Of a stretch of 64,000 nucleotides of DNA, positions 26,334 through 34,461 are shown piece after piece. This DNA comes from Bog-473 sp963766995 (lineage in GTDB: Bacteria; Actinomycetota; Acidimicrobiia; Acidimicrobiales; RAAP-2): positions 1 through 64,000 of the forward strand of contig CAVYCE010000003.1 of assembly GCA_963766995.1 (NCBI GenBank), written 5' to 3'. A program made the position numbers and the translations under genes. Each line of letters opens with the position of its first letter. Position 1 is the first letter of the stretch. The notes beneath the pieces are model-generated. The model did no database searches, had not been told where the DNA came from, and saw only the letters and a program-made list of their open reading frames with translations.

Positions 26334-27109
26334 TCATGATGCGCTGGTGCGACGCTGCCGGAGGGCCTCAAAGCAGAGCACGGCACAGGCCACGCCAACA
26401 TTCAAGGATTCGGCCTGACCTTCCATCGGGATGGCCACCGCCCCGCCAATGAGCTCCTGCAGTTCATTCGTCAATCCCGCTGCCTCGTTGCCTAGGAACA
26501 GGGCCGTCGGTGTTGTCCAGTCCACTGAGGCGTAGTCCGTACCGCCGCTCACCGTTGTGGCCACGGTGCGATAGCCCTCGCGGTCAGCTCTCCCACCGCT
26601 GCTGTCACATCATCAACGACGCCGAAGGGCACATGAAAGATGGATCCGGCCGATGCCCGCACCGTCTTGGGGTTGTAGGGATCGACGGATTCGCCGGCAA
26701 ATATGACGCCACTCACCCCGGAGGCATCAGCCGTCCGCAGTACCGTTCCAGCGTTTCCGGGATCACGGACGTCCACCATCACAACAACGAGGGCGCTGTC
26801 GTGAGCTTCCCGGCTCAGAGTGGACATGGGAACGTCCAGCATCGGCAGCACTGAGAGCACGGGCTGAGGAGTCACCGTGTCGGCCACTCGTTCGAGCACC
26901 CCGGCCGCCAAAGGGAAGACGCGAGCGCCCGCTGCCTCGGCCCCCGAAAGGGCCTCCGCGGTCAGGGCATCGTCGGCACCACCTGGTGCCACGTAGACCG
27001 ATTCGATGTGAGCGCCAGCGCGCAGTGCGCACCGCAACAGCTCAGCCCCTTCCGCCACGAAGACGCGTTCGGACCAACGGGCCGAACGCTTCTGCAGCAA
27101 GCCGCGCAC
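26334..27109 (-). pseudogene. SpoU-family rRNA/tRNA methyltransferase, split by a frameshift
   Basis: SPOUT methyltransferase expected to methylate a ribose 2'-OH in RNA. Two overlapping frames hold one protein. The first (26549-27109) has the substrate-binding N-domain and motif 1 (VDVRDPGNAGTVLRTAD). The second (26334 to about 26575) has motifs 2 and 3 (ALFLGNEAAGL and IPMEGQAESLNVGVACAV). Adding one base to the CCC run at 26575-26577 fuses them as TARGYRTVATTVSGG, a natural joint. Homology also continues upstream of the first GTG (HRRVRRVRGLLQKR), so the true start may be a CTG overlapping the rplT stop. The tsnR-like position between rplT and pheS is conserved in Actinobacteria. Either a sequencing error or a real inactivation. 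Confidence 0.8.
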
Positions 27110-27147
27110 TCGGCGAACCCGCCGGTGCGTGAAGGCGAGCGGTTGGC

Positions 27148-27531
27148 TCAGGAAGCGACCTCGGCCACCGGCTGGTTAGACAGCGCGTCCTGGGCGGCCC
27201 GCACCAAGGCACCGAAGGCCTCGGCGTCAGTGACGGCCAGATCGGCCATCACCTTGCGGTCGACCTCAATCCCAGCCAGGTGCAGACCGTTGATCAGGCG
27301 GCTGTAGCTCATGCCATGCAGGCGAGCAGCAGCGTTGATGCGCTGGATCCACAGCTTGCGGAAGTCACCCTTCCGGGCACGACGGTCCCGGAAGGCGTAC
27401 TGCATGGAGTGCATGAGCTGCTCGTTGGCGGCTCGGTAGGTGCGGCTCTTGTCGCCGTAGTACCCCTTCGCCTGCTCCAGTACGGCGCGGTGGTGCTTAC
27501 GCCCGTGTACGGATCGTTTGACTCTGGCCAT
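27148..27531 (-). CDS. rplT: 50S ribosomal protein L20
   Basis: Early 23S-rRNA-binding assembly protein of the large subunit. The 127 residues match the family from MARVKRSVHGRKHHRAVL through YAFRDRRARKGDFRKLWI to SRLINGLHLAGIEVDRK. The gene follows rpmI by 61 bp in the infC-rpmI-rplT operon. Confidence 0.98.
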   Translation of the reverse strand: MARVKRSVHGRKHHRAVLEQAKGYYGDKSRTYRAANEQLMHSMQYAFRDRRARKGDFRKLWIQRINAAARLHGMSYSRLINGLHLAGIEVDRKVMADLAVTDAEAFGALVRAAQDALSNQPVAEVAS

Positions 27532-27592
27532 CGGGGGTCCTCCTCTCTTCTCGTGTGCGTACTCAGTGCGCGCAGTGCTGCAGCGCGGTGAA

Positions 27593-27787
27593 TCAGATGC
27601 CGAGCTGGCGGCGTACGGCTCGCGTGTCTGCCTTCGACACTTCGGTCTCGCGCTTCAGGCGACGCATGCGGACACTGCTCTTGGTCTCGAAATTGTGTCC
27701 CTTGAACGCCTTTTCGCGACGCAAGCGACCAGTCCCGGTGATCTTGATGCGCTTGGCGGCACCCTTGTCGGTCTTCATCTTCGGCAT
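27593..27787 (-). CDS. rpmI: 50S ribosomal protein L35
   Basis: Small basic large-subunit protein of 64 residues, MPKMKTDKGAAKRIKITGTG to the end. The open frame reaches 27979 within infC, but L35 proteins start with this MPKMKT segment, and the ATG at 27787 lies 4 bp after the infC stop, consistent with coupled translation. Confidence 0.97.
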   Translation of the reverse strand: MPKMKTDKGAAKRIKITGTGRLRREKAFKGHNFETKSSVRMRRLKRETEVSKADTRAVRRQLGI

Positions 27788-27791
27788 TCGT

Positions 27792-28484
27792 TCATCCCTC
27801 TTCGGTTGGTGCGACGTCCTCGCTGACCGCTTCGGCCACTGGCTCTGCGCCACTGGTGGCTTCCACGGGAACCGGCACTTCGTCGACAGACGCCTCCGGA
27901 CTGACCGGGGCCTTGTCTCCTCGTGTCTGGTTCTTTTCCCTCGACTGGGCGGCCTGACGGGCCCGCTTGTCGGGAGCAAGCACCATGATCATGTTGCGGT
28001 TGTCGAGCTTGGGCTCGGCCTCGATCTTCGCTACGCCTTCCATCTGTTCGGCGATGCGATCGAGAATGCGCTTTCCGTGCTCGGGGTGGTACACCTCTCG
28101 GCCACGGAACATGATCGTGATCTTGACCTTGTGTCCCTCGTTCAAGAACTTGCCCACCTGCCGGGTCTTGGTGTCGAAGTCTCCCGGGCCGATCTTCGGC
28201 CGGTACTTCATTTCCTTGATCCCGACGTGGACCGTCTTTCGGCGGCTCTCCTTAGCCCGTTGGGCCTCGTCGAACTTGAACTTGCCGAAGTCCATGATCC
28301 GGCAGACCGGTGGATTGGCCATAGGGGCCACTTCGACCAGGTCCAGATCGAGTTCCTTGGCGATGGCCAGGGCCTCGGGTAACGCCTTGATGCCTAACTG
28401 CACACCATCGGGGTCCACGAGTCGGACTTCACGGGCACGGATGCGGTCATTGATCCGGTGCTCAGTTGTAGTTTCAGCGACGAT
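27792..28484 (-). CDS. infC: Translation initiation factor IF-3, apparent ATC start codon
   Basis: IF-3 prevents premature subunit joining and proof-reads start codons. The first canonical start in frame (GTG, 28418) would remove the conserved N-terminal RINDRIRAREVRL segment. That segment is encoded upstream, and between it and the in-frame TGA there is no ATG, GTG or TTG. The best start is an ATC at 28484, 9 bp after GAGGTG, giving 230 residues. E. coli infC uses AUU and is autoregulated through it, so a rare start is credible. The C-terminal domain ends near residue 175 and is followed by a Pro/Glu/Val-rich tail of about 55 residues, an extension common in Actinobacteria. Confidence 0.9.
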   Translation of the reverse strand: MVAETTTEHRINDRIRAREVRLVDPDGVQLGIKALPEALAIAKELDLDLVEVAPMANPPVCRIMDFGKFKFDEAQRAKESRRKTVHVGIKEMKYRPKIGPGDFDTKTRQVGKFLNEGHKVKITIMFRGREVYHPEHGKRILDRIAEQMEGVAKIEAEPKLDNRNMIMVLAPDKRARQAAQSREKNQTRGDKAPVSPEASVDEVPVPVEATSGAEPVAEAVSEDVAPTEEG

Positions 28485-28685
28485 GCGGCATCACACCTCT
28501 CACTCGGGCCGCGGTCTTTCCGCGAGCCATTCGAAGGAGCGAGGCCGACCAGCAGGCAACGCCTGCGGCGGAGAACCATCGACCTGGCGCACCTACAGTC
28601 ACCAAAGCGGTGGACGTGTGGCCAGGTGGAGGCCCCCTAGTGGGAGGCCCCGCTTCCATGTAGTCAAGGCACATACAGTACCAGC

Positions 28686-29114
28686 ATGAGCAGCCTTTGG
28701 ACACCGTCGGGCGAACACATCCCAGGTAAGGAAGGTGGTGGACCCGAAAAGCCCCCTTCGGCCCCCCGTGGGGGCGTTGCCCCCGCCGAGGCGGAGAACG
28801 AGGAAACCCGAGAACAAGTAGAGGCCATGCGCCGCCAGCTGGCCAACACGCCAGCCGAAGTGGTGGTCTCCAACCACTGTTACGGCCTCTTTGAGTTGGC
28901 CGCCATCTACCTCTCGCAGAACCCTCCGATGCTGTTCCAGGCCAGGTTGGCCATCGACGGGCTGGGCTATTTACTCGACGGCCTGCGCGGACGCCTGGGC
29001 GAAGCCGAACCGGCGCTATTCGAGGCCCTGTCCCAGCTGCGACTGGCCTTCGTCAACCTCGAGAGTTCCCAGCAGGCGGCCGACGAACAAGCGGCGGCGG
29101 CCGATAACAACTAG
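28686..29114 (+). CDS. DUF1844-like protein divergent from infC
   Basis: A 142-residue soluble protein of unknown function. Residues about 1-45 are low-complexity and charged; 55-125 form a helical domain (NHCYGLFELAAIYLSQ ... FQARLAIDGLGYLLDGL) that fits the DUF1844 pattern of a hydrophobic helix followed by a helix-turn-helix hairpin. The C-terminus is Ala/Gln-rich. DUF1844 genes often neighbour infC in Actinobacteria, which supports the call. It is divergent from infC across about 200 bp. Confidence 0.75.
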   Translation: MSSLWTPSGEHIPGKEGGGPEKPPSAPRGGVAPAEAENEETREQVEAMRRQLANTPAEVVVSNHCYGLFELAAIYLSQNPPMLFQARLAIDGLGYLLDGLRGRLGEAEPALFEALSQLRLAFVNLESSQQAADEQAAAADNN

Positions 29115-29169
29115 TTCGTACCCCTTCCAAACTCAACTTAGGGCTGAGTGCTCTCGAGGGTTGCTTCGA

Positions 29170-29185
29170 AGGTGAGATCTCACCT
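29170..29185. promoter_or_regulatory. Perfect 16-bp palindrome AGGTGAGATCTCACCT
   Basis: It lies between the DUF1844-like gene (stop at 29114) and the beta-helix gene (start 29223), followed by CGTTTATTAG. It may be the stem of a short terminator (6-bp stem, GATC loop) or a dimeric repressor site controlling the beta-helix gene. Confidence 0.55.
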
Positions 29186-29222
29186 CGTTTATTAGTCAGT
29201 ATCGGACGAAAGGCGGATGGTC

Positions 29223-30901
29223 ATGTCGGCCACAGTGCCAGCAAGCGTTTCGAGGAACAGAAGCACACATTGGAACTGGCGGCGAGGAGCACTCCTGGCC
29301 GTCTTGGCTCCACTGGCTGCTCTCGCTTCGATGTTCGGCGTGGGCACACAAGTGGCGGCAGCCGCTTCGCCCACCTCTATGTAGCCCAAGGCGGCAACAA
29401 CACGTCGAACAACTGTCAGAAGTCAAGCACTCCGTGTTCGACCGTCACCTACGCACTGGGCTTAGCGGGCTCGGGGGCAACGATTGAAGTCACCGGCACC
29501 ATCTCCGACAGCATCACCATCAATCAACCGGTGACGATCAGCGGCGCCGCTGCCCCCGCAGCAAATCCGGCGGAGATCAACGCTCCTCACCCGCAGGAGA
29601 GCGTGATCGTTGTCAATTCCAAAGGCACTGTGAATCTTGCGGACCTCACGTTGGAAAATGGTTCGGGGAACTTGGATGGGGACGTCTTTTTGGGTGGCGG
29701 TATTGAAGTCAAATCTGCCGCCACTGCCACGGTAAATGTCACTGGCTCAAACATCTCGGATAACCGGGGCGATTTGGGTGGTGGGATCTACAACCACCAA
29801 GCCACGGTGAACATTATTGACTCGACCGTTTCGGGAAATACTGCCGGCCAGGGTAGCGGAATTGACAACGTCGGAACGATGAACATCAATGACTCGACCA
29901 TTTCGGGAAATATTGCTGACGACGGCTCGGCTGGTGGGATTTTGAATTACGGAACCCTGAACGTCACTGACTCGACCGTCTCGGGCAATACAGTCACCGC
30001 TCACGAAAACCAAGACGCCTTGGGTGGCGGGATCGAAAACATCGGAACCGTGAACCTCACTGACTCGACCGTCTCGGGCAATACAGTCACCGCTCCGGAC
30101 CAATACGACGCCGTGGGTGGCGGGATTTTCACCGACTCGGGCCGGATCAACATCACAAACTCGACCATCTCGGGCAACTCAGCCGGCGAGGGCGGCGGTA
30201 TCTTCACTTACGGAATAGCGAATTTTCTCGAGTCGACCATTTCAGGCAACAGTGCTCTTACTGGGGAAGGCGGTGGGATCCTCAACTCCAGTGGAACGGT
30301 GAAGGTCACCGACTCCATCCTTGCCACCATTGGGGGCCCTGCATCTGGGAGCGAGTGTGTTGGACCGCTCTCAGACGGTGGTAACAACGTCACTGACGAC
30401 ACCTCCTGCGGCTTCGCCAGTAGCGAAGTGAATGCGAAGTCCGAGCGTCTCAAATCACTCGCGTACAACGGCGGGCCGACACAGACCATGGCGCTGACCT
30501 CTGGCAACCCGGCCATCAGATCCGTGCCAAGTGGCTGTTCGGCCACCGACCAGCGCGGTGCAATTCGTCCGTCTTCCAACTGTGACGCTGGGGCCTACCA
30601 GAGCAATGGCGTGTTTCCGACCTCTTTCATGGTGACCGACTTCCTCACCACAACCAAGAACGCCACCACGGCGGTGCTGGGTGAAACGGGATTGCCTCCC
30701 GCTGCCATCGGCACCGTCCTCTTCGAAACGGAATCCGGTATTGCGTGCATCCTCCAGCTCACCGGCAGGCCTGGAGAAGCCACCACCTGCTTGGCCGACT
30801 TTGGTCAAAATGTCCCATTTGTCATCACCGGCTTCTTCGATGATACGGATGGGATGTACCTCTCCTCGAAGTCGACCAACGAGGTCAACCCGCACCAGTA
30901 G
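29223..30901 (+). CDS. Secreted beta-helix protein with choice-of-anchor-Q-like end; one frameshift near its start
   Basis: A surface or secreted protein. A clean signal peptide is encoded from the ATG at 29223 (hydrophobic core GALLAVLAPLAALASMFGV, then QVAAAASP) but ends at TAG after 53 codons. The mature protein continues in another frame (29370-30901) with LYVAQGGNNTSNNCQ. One extra C in the CCC at 29370-29372 joins them as AAAASPHLYVAQGG. The body is a right-handed beta-helix of about seven turns with DSTVSGN-type ladders and GGGI turns, then a segment resembling choice-of-anchor-Q domains (GGPTQTMALTSGNPAI ... QRGAIRPSSNCDAGAYQ) and a small C-terminal beta domain. AAAGG lies 9 bp before the ATG. 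The uninterrupted reading frame alone runs 29270-30901. Confidence 0.75.
29964..30095 (+). repeat. Two identical 39-bp direct repeats at 93-bp period
   Basis: Positions 29964-30002 and 30057-30095 are identical over 39 bp and code for successive beta-helix rungs (TDSTVSGNTVTA). The period of 31 codons equals one turn plus a loop. It points to recent internal duplication inside the beta-helix gene. Confidence 0.85.
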
Positions 30902-31019
30902 CAAACCGACGGATTCATGCGACCATTTGTCGGCTCGCGCAGCGACCTCGGTGATCCACATCGGTGGGGCTACATGGAATTCGTTCTCCGTCCGTTTCGC
31001 CCGTCAGGGACGCTGTGAG

Positions 31020-31247
31020 CTATTTGGCCACCGTCACCAGCGATCGCGCCTCGTCTCGACCACGGTGACCCGGCACCACCACGAAGCACACCTCCGTGTC
31101 CACCTCGATCATGCGGGTGCCATCGGCGATGGCTGTGGCGTGAAAGTCGTAGGTGGTGCCGCCCTCTTGGACCACCACACCGAGCCCCCGCCCCTTGTCG
31201 TAGGAGAGCACGCGGCCCGACCGCACCACTCCGACGGTTTCGGTCAC
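31020..31247 (-). CDS. Small cold-shock-domain-like protein after hisG
   Basis: A 75-residue protein, VTETVGVVRSGRVLSYDKGRG onward, whose strand pattern follows CspA: GRVLSYDKGRGLGVV takes the place of GTVKWFNAEKGFGFI, and YDFHATAIADGTRMIEVDTEVCFVVVPGHRG the rest. The aromatic RNA-binding residues of RNP1 and RNP2 are replaced (GLGVV, YDFH), so classic nucleic-acid stacking is doubtful. It starts at a GTG 1 bp after the hisG stop, so translation is probably coupled. The longer frame upstream reads into hisG and is not real. Confidence 0.65.
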   Translation of the reverse strand: MTETVGVVRSGRVLSYDKGRGLGVVVQEGGTTYDFHATAIADGTRMIEVDTEVCFVVVPGHRGRDEARSLVTVAK

Positions 31248-31248
31248 C

Positions 31249-32133
31249 TCAATGCACAATCTTGGCGAGCGCGATCTCCAGGATGTCGCTCGCCCCGTGG
31301 TCACGCAGGGCGGGGATGAGGATGTTGATATCTGCCTTGTCCACCACGCTCTCGACGGCGAACGCTCCCCCGCCCGACAGTTCCGAGATGGTGGGTGCCC
31401 GCATTGAGGGCAACACTCCCAACACGGCATCGAGATTCTCCGCCTCGACATTGAGTTTGACCAACACCTTGCCCCTGGCCTCCAGCGTCCCCTGCAGCAG
31501 GGTGAGGATCTGCTCCATGGCGTGGCGCTTGGCCGGATCGGCCGCGGCAGCGGGATTGGCGATGAACTCGGTGTGGGAGACCAGCAGCACCTCGATGATC
31601 TTCAGGCCAGCCGCCCGCAGGGCGCTGCCCGTCTCGGTCATGTCGACCACGGCGTCGGCGATGTCGGGCACCTTGGCCTCGGTGGCACCGTAGGAGAAGG
31701 AGATGTCGGCCTCAATCCCATGCTGGGCCAGCACCTTGCGAGTGAGTTCGGGGTACTCCGAACTGATGCGCAAGCGACCCGACTGCGCCGCCAGTTCGGC
31801 CAGCGAATTTACCGGCGACTGGTTGGAGACGGCCAGCACGACTTTGGCCGGATTGGAGGTGGCCTTGGAATACGAAAGCTCGCCCAGAGAGACGACGTCG
31901 CTCCCCCGCTCCTCAATGCAGTCACGCCCGGTGATGCCGAGGTCGAACAATCCGTCAGCCACGTAGGCCGGAATCTCCTGCGGCCGAAGGATGCGAACCT
32001 CGCTGATTCGGGGGTCGGCGATCGTGGCCCGGTAGGCCACATCCGAGGCACGTTGGACAGCCAAATCGGCGTCCTCGAAGAGCTGCATGGTGGCGCGCTC
32101 GAGGGAACCCTTGGGCAGGACGAGGCGAAGCAT
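31249..32133 (-). CDS. hisG: ATP phosphoribosyltransferase, long form
   Basis: First step of histidine synthesis: ATP and PRPP to phosphoribosyl-ATP. The 294 residues include the catalytic domains with DLGITGRDCI and the PRPP loop DIADAVVDMTETGSALRAAG, then the C-terminal ACT-like regulatory domain (about 215-290) that makes the long form histidine-sensitive without HisZ. The usual partner hisE is not next to it; the small cold-shock-like gene follows instead. Confidence 0.96.
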   Translation of the reverse strand: MLRLVLPKGSLERATMQLFEDADLAVQRASDVAYRATIADPRISEVRILRPQEIPAYVADGLFDLGITGRDCIEERGSDVVSLGELSYSKATSNPAKVVLAVSNQSPVNSLAELAAQSGRLRISSEYPELTRKVLAQHGIEADISFSYGATEAKVPDIADAVVDMTETGSALRAAGLKIIEVLLVSHTEFIANPAAAADPAKRHAMEQILTLLQGTLEARGKVLVKLNVEAENLDAVLGVLPSMRAPTISELSGGGAFAVESVVDKADINILIPALRDHGASDILEIALAKIVH

Positions 32134-32217
32134 GGGTGTGATCTTCGCAGAAACACCACGGGTCTCGGTGCAGGTTGGTGCCTCAAGGTCTCGATGGCCG
32201 GGTAGCCAGCGGGCGCC

Positions 32218-32676
32218 TTAAGAGGGTGACAGCACCATTTGGGTGCAGCGAAAAAGGGCCATTTTCCGGCCCGTGGTCTCATTCGTCACTTCGGCATCCC
32301 AGACCTGCGTCTGGCGGCCGAGATGGGCCGGCGTGCAGCGGCAGAACACCCGCTCACCGACCTTGGCCGAGGACAAGAAGTTGGTCTTGAGCTCAATGGT
32401 GGTGAACGACGAGCCCTCCGGGATGTTGTTGCCACAGCCGATGGCAGCGCACCCATCCGCGAGGGCGATAACCGCCGGTGCGAAAAGGAATCCAGTGCCG
32501 GCGATGAGATTCTCGGTCACGTCGATGTGACCCGTCACCAGATCCGGGGCGGAGTGATCGAAGATGCAACCGAGTTGGCCCGGCACCCGATCCGAGAAGA
32601 ACTCCGTCACCCGTCTCGCCCGCTCGATCGGGTCGATCAGGTCGATCGGGTCGATCTCTGGTTCTACTGGGCTCAC
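32218..32676 (-). CDS. PaaI-type hotdog thioesterase
   Basis: Probable acyl-CoA thioesterase of 152 residues. GTGFLFAPAVIALADGCAAIG forms the hotdog helix and TTIELKTNFLSSAKVGE the following strand, as in PaaI/YbgC-like proteins; the acyl specificity is unknown. The N-terminus DPIDLIDPIERA is encoded by a 9-bp micro-repeat (GGTCGATC at 32631, 32640 and 32649 on the plus strand). It lies between hisG and the toxin gene. Confidence 0.85.
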   Translation of the reverse strand: MSPVEPEIDPIDLIDPIERARRVTEFFSDRVPGQLGCIFDHSAPDLVTGHIDVTENLIAGTGFLFAPAVIALADGCAAIGCGNNIPEGSSFTTIELKTNFLSSAKVGERVFCRCTPAHLGRQTQVWDAEVTNETTGRKMALFRCTQMVLSPS

Positions 32677-32783
32677 GGCGGCGACTTTAACGTTGCCACT
32701 CGCCGGTGGCGGACTCGGTCTGGAGTAAACGGCGACTCTTTTCCCCTGAGTGCGCCGAGAAGTGTGATCGCCTCAAGCGCCAG

Positions 32784-33104
32784 CTACTGCCCGCAATCGA
32801 CCGCTATCGCCAAAGCGGTGCACAGTGAGTTCATCGTCGACGTTCTCGCCCGCCCTACCTGCCGTACCAGGCGATCCCGGGCGACCAACTGCAGGTTGTC
32901 GACATTGGCCACAGAGGAACGTCTGATCCCGTCTTGCGCTCCGACCGGGACTTCGGTCGAGACCCCACGTACCGTGGAAGTGACTGGGGCAACCAAGACT
33001 GCATTGAGCAATCGCCCCATCGGATCACGTGTCATCACGACCACCGGACGTATTTTGTCCAGCTCAGCCAGCCACACTTCTCCACGTCTGGGGGCCGGAG
33101 TCAT
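32784..33104 (-). CDS. MazF/PemK-family endoribonuclease toxin
   Basis: A 106-residue toxin predicted to cleave mRNA at short motifs. PRRGEVWLAELDKIRPVVVMTRD is the hallmark start, with the catalytic Arg in RPVVV and the Thr of APVTSTVRG. Its ATG at 33104 overlaps the antitoxin stop (ATGA), which is why I reject the 11-residue longer form. The partner antitoxin is directly upstream. Confidence 0.9.
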   Translation of the reverse strand: MTPAPRRGEVWLAELDKIRPVVVMTRDPMGRLLNAVLVAPVTSTVRGVSTEVPVGAQDGIRRSSVANVDNLQLVARDRLVRQVGRARTSTMNSLCTALAIAVDCGQ

Positions 33105-33367
33105 GGCGAGTTCTCCTCGGCATAAAGAGTCTCCCAATCGGTGTCGTCAGCCAATCCGCTCGTGTCACCGAGAAGTGCCAGTTCAACTTCGACGGTGGTC
33201 GGCGAGGTACCCCCATACGCCACAACATCAGCCTTGAGCCGCTCGAAGCGAATGAGCTGGTCGAGAGCCAAATCCACCACTTCCGAGGTCGATCGGGCTC
33301 CGCTGACCGCAACGGCCAGAGCGGCCTTGGCCCGATCGATGGTGATCGTGGCCTTTTCTTTCGCCAT
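33101..33367 (-). CDS. Antitoxin of the MazF-type module
   Basis: An 88-residue protein with a ribbon-helix-helix-like N-terminus (TITIDRAKAALAVAVSGARSTSEVVDLALDQLIR) and an acidic C-terminus (DDTDWETLYAEENS) suited to wrap the toxin. It would neutralise MazF and repress its own operon through the palindrome at 33375-33394. No ribosome site precedes the ATG, and a -10-like TAGTAT lies 7 bp upstream, so the mRNA may be leaderless. Confidence 0.85.
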   Translation of the reverse strand: MAKEKATITIDRAKAALAVAVSGARSTSEVVDLALDQLIRFERLKADVVAYGGTSPTTVEVELALLGDTSGLADDTDWETLYAEENSP

Positions 33368-33374
33368 ACTTTTT

Positions 33375-33394
33375 ATACTACCAAATGGTGGTAT
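33375..33394 (-). promoter_or_regulatory. Operator-promoter of the toxin-antitoxin operon
   Basis: ATACTACCAAATGGTGGTAT is a 20-bp inverted repeat with 8 of 10 base pairs matching. On the minus strand its end reads TAGTAT, a -10-like hexamer 7 bp before the antitoxin ATG. Overlap of operator and -10 is typical of autoregulated toxin-antitoxin modules. Confidence 0.6.
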
Positions 33395-33414
33395 TTATGA
33401 AGGCACGAGCTGCT

Positions 33415-34461
33415 TCAGTGCGCTCCCGGCAAGGGTGCCAGCGGCAACGTCATCATGCCGAGGTCGTCGGTGGCCGACTCGGTCTCGAGCATGCGGCGAC
33501 CCTTGCGCAGGCGTTGACGCCACTTGTCTGGGTCGAAGTGCGCTGGTTCCGTGCGGCGCACGAAGTCATTGACCAGTGAGATGAAACGAGCCGGATCGGT
33601 GTGGTGCGGGAAGTGTCCGGCCTCGTCGAACACCTCGAGCTCGCTGCCCGGCATGGCGGCGTGGGCCAGTCGGCCATGGCCCAGCGGGATGATGGCATCC
33701 CGCCGACCCCAGATCAGGAGTGTCGGCATGCCTTCCGCCAAATAAGCCCGGTCGAGCATGGTGATGACCTGGCCCCGCCAGTCCACGCCCGAGCGCAGGG
33801 TACGCAAAATGGCCCGACGGGCCGCGGTATTGGGCAGCGAGTCGAACACGGCGAGGACCTCTTCGGTGTCACGTCCCATCGCCGTATCGAGTTGGCGCAA
33901 CAGGTCGGCGGCAAAACGGCTGAACGCGCGGACTGGCGGTAGCCCGAAGAGCGGCATCAGGACTTCGACACCCGGCACGGCGGCGAGCCGAAGCACCGGG
34001 CTGACACTGCGCCCCACTCCGCCGCTACCCACCAAGACCAAGCGCTCGCACCGTTCGGGGAACTGGTAGGCGAACTGGGCCGCCACTCCCCCGCCCAGCG
34101 AGTGCCCGACCACCGTGGCCTGATCCACATCGAGCACGCTGAGCAGATCACGCATGCCGTTGGCGTAGGCCGCGACCGAGTAGTCCGCTCTCGGCTTCTC
34201 GGAGCGACCGTGGCCAAGGAGGTCGGGCGCAATGACGGTGTGGTCCTGCGCCAGCTCCTCGAGCACGGGACGCCAGGTGTCGGAACTGTCGCCAATGCCG
34301 TGAATGAGGAGCAGCACCGGTCCCTGGCCCATGCGCACGTAGGCCCGCCGATAGCCGTGAATCGTGACGTACTGCACGGTGGCCGCACCCTCGCGGCGAC
34401 GACCAGCCTTGAAGCGGAACTCAGTCGGGTCTACTGGAACGTCTTTCGTCGGGCCATCCAT
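33415..34461 (-). CDS. Alpha/beta-fold hydrolase
   Basis: A 348-residue serine hydrolase without a signal peptide. The catalytic triad is visible: nucleophile in GHSLGGG, Asp in IWGRRDAIIP and His in DEAGHFPHH; the oxyanion HG dipeptide is in LLIHGIGDS. The C-terminal tail after about 300 is charged and family-unspecific. Esterases, haloperoxidase-like enzymes and C-C hydrolases share this layout, so the substrate is unknown. GGAGG sits 6 bp before the ATG. It is the gene downstream of ribH, 126 bp away. Confidence 0.88.
   Translation of the reverse strand: MDGPTKDVPVDPTEFRFKAGRRREGAATVQYVTIHGYRRAYVRMGQGPVLLLIHGIGDSSDTWRPVLEELAQDHTVIAPDLLGHGRSEKPRADYSVAAYANGMRDLLSVLDVDQATVVGHSLGGGVAAQFAYQFPERCERLVLVGSGGVGRSVSPVLRLAAVPGVEVLMPLFGLPPVRAFSRFAADLLRQLDTAMGRDTEEVLAVFDSLPNTAARRAILRTLRSGVDWRGQVITMLDRAYLAEGMPTLLIWGRRDAIIPLGHGRLAHAAMPGSELEVFDEAGHFPHHTDPARFISLVNDFVRRTEPAHFDPDKWRQRLRKGRRMLETESATDDLGMMTLPLAPLPGAH

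Noticed and set aside
28485..28680. Ribosomal-protein leader of the L20 or IF-3 type upstream of infC
   Set aside because: Small hairpins (for example GCAGGC/GCCTGC) are visible, but I cannot match any known leader class by eye.
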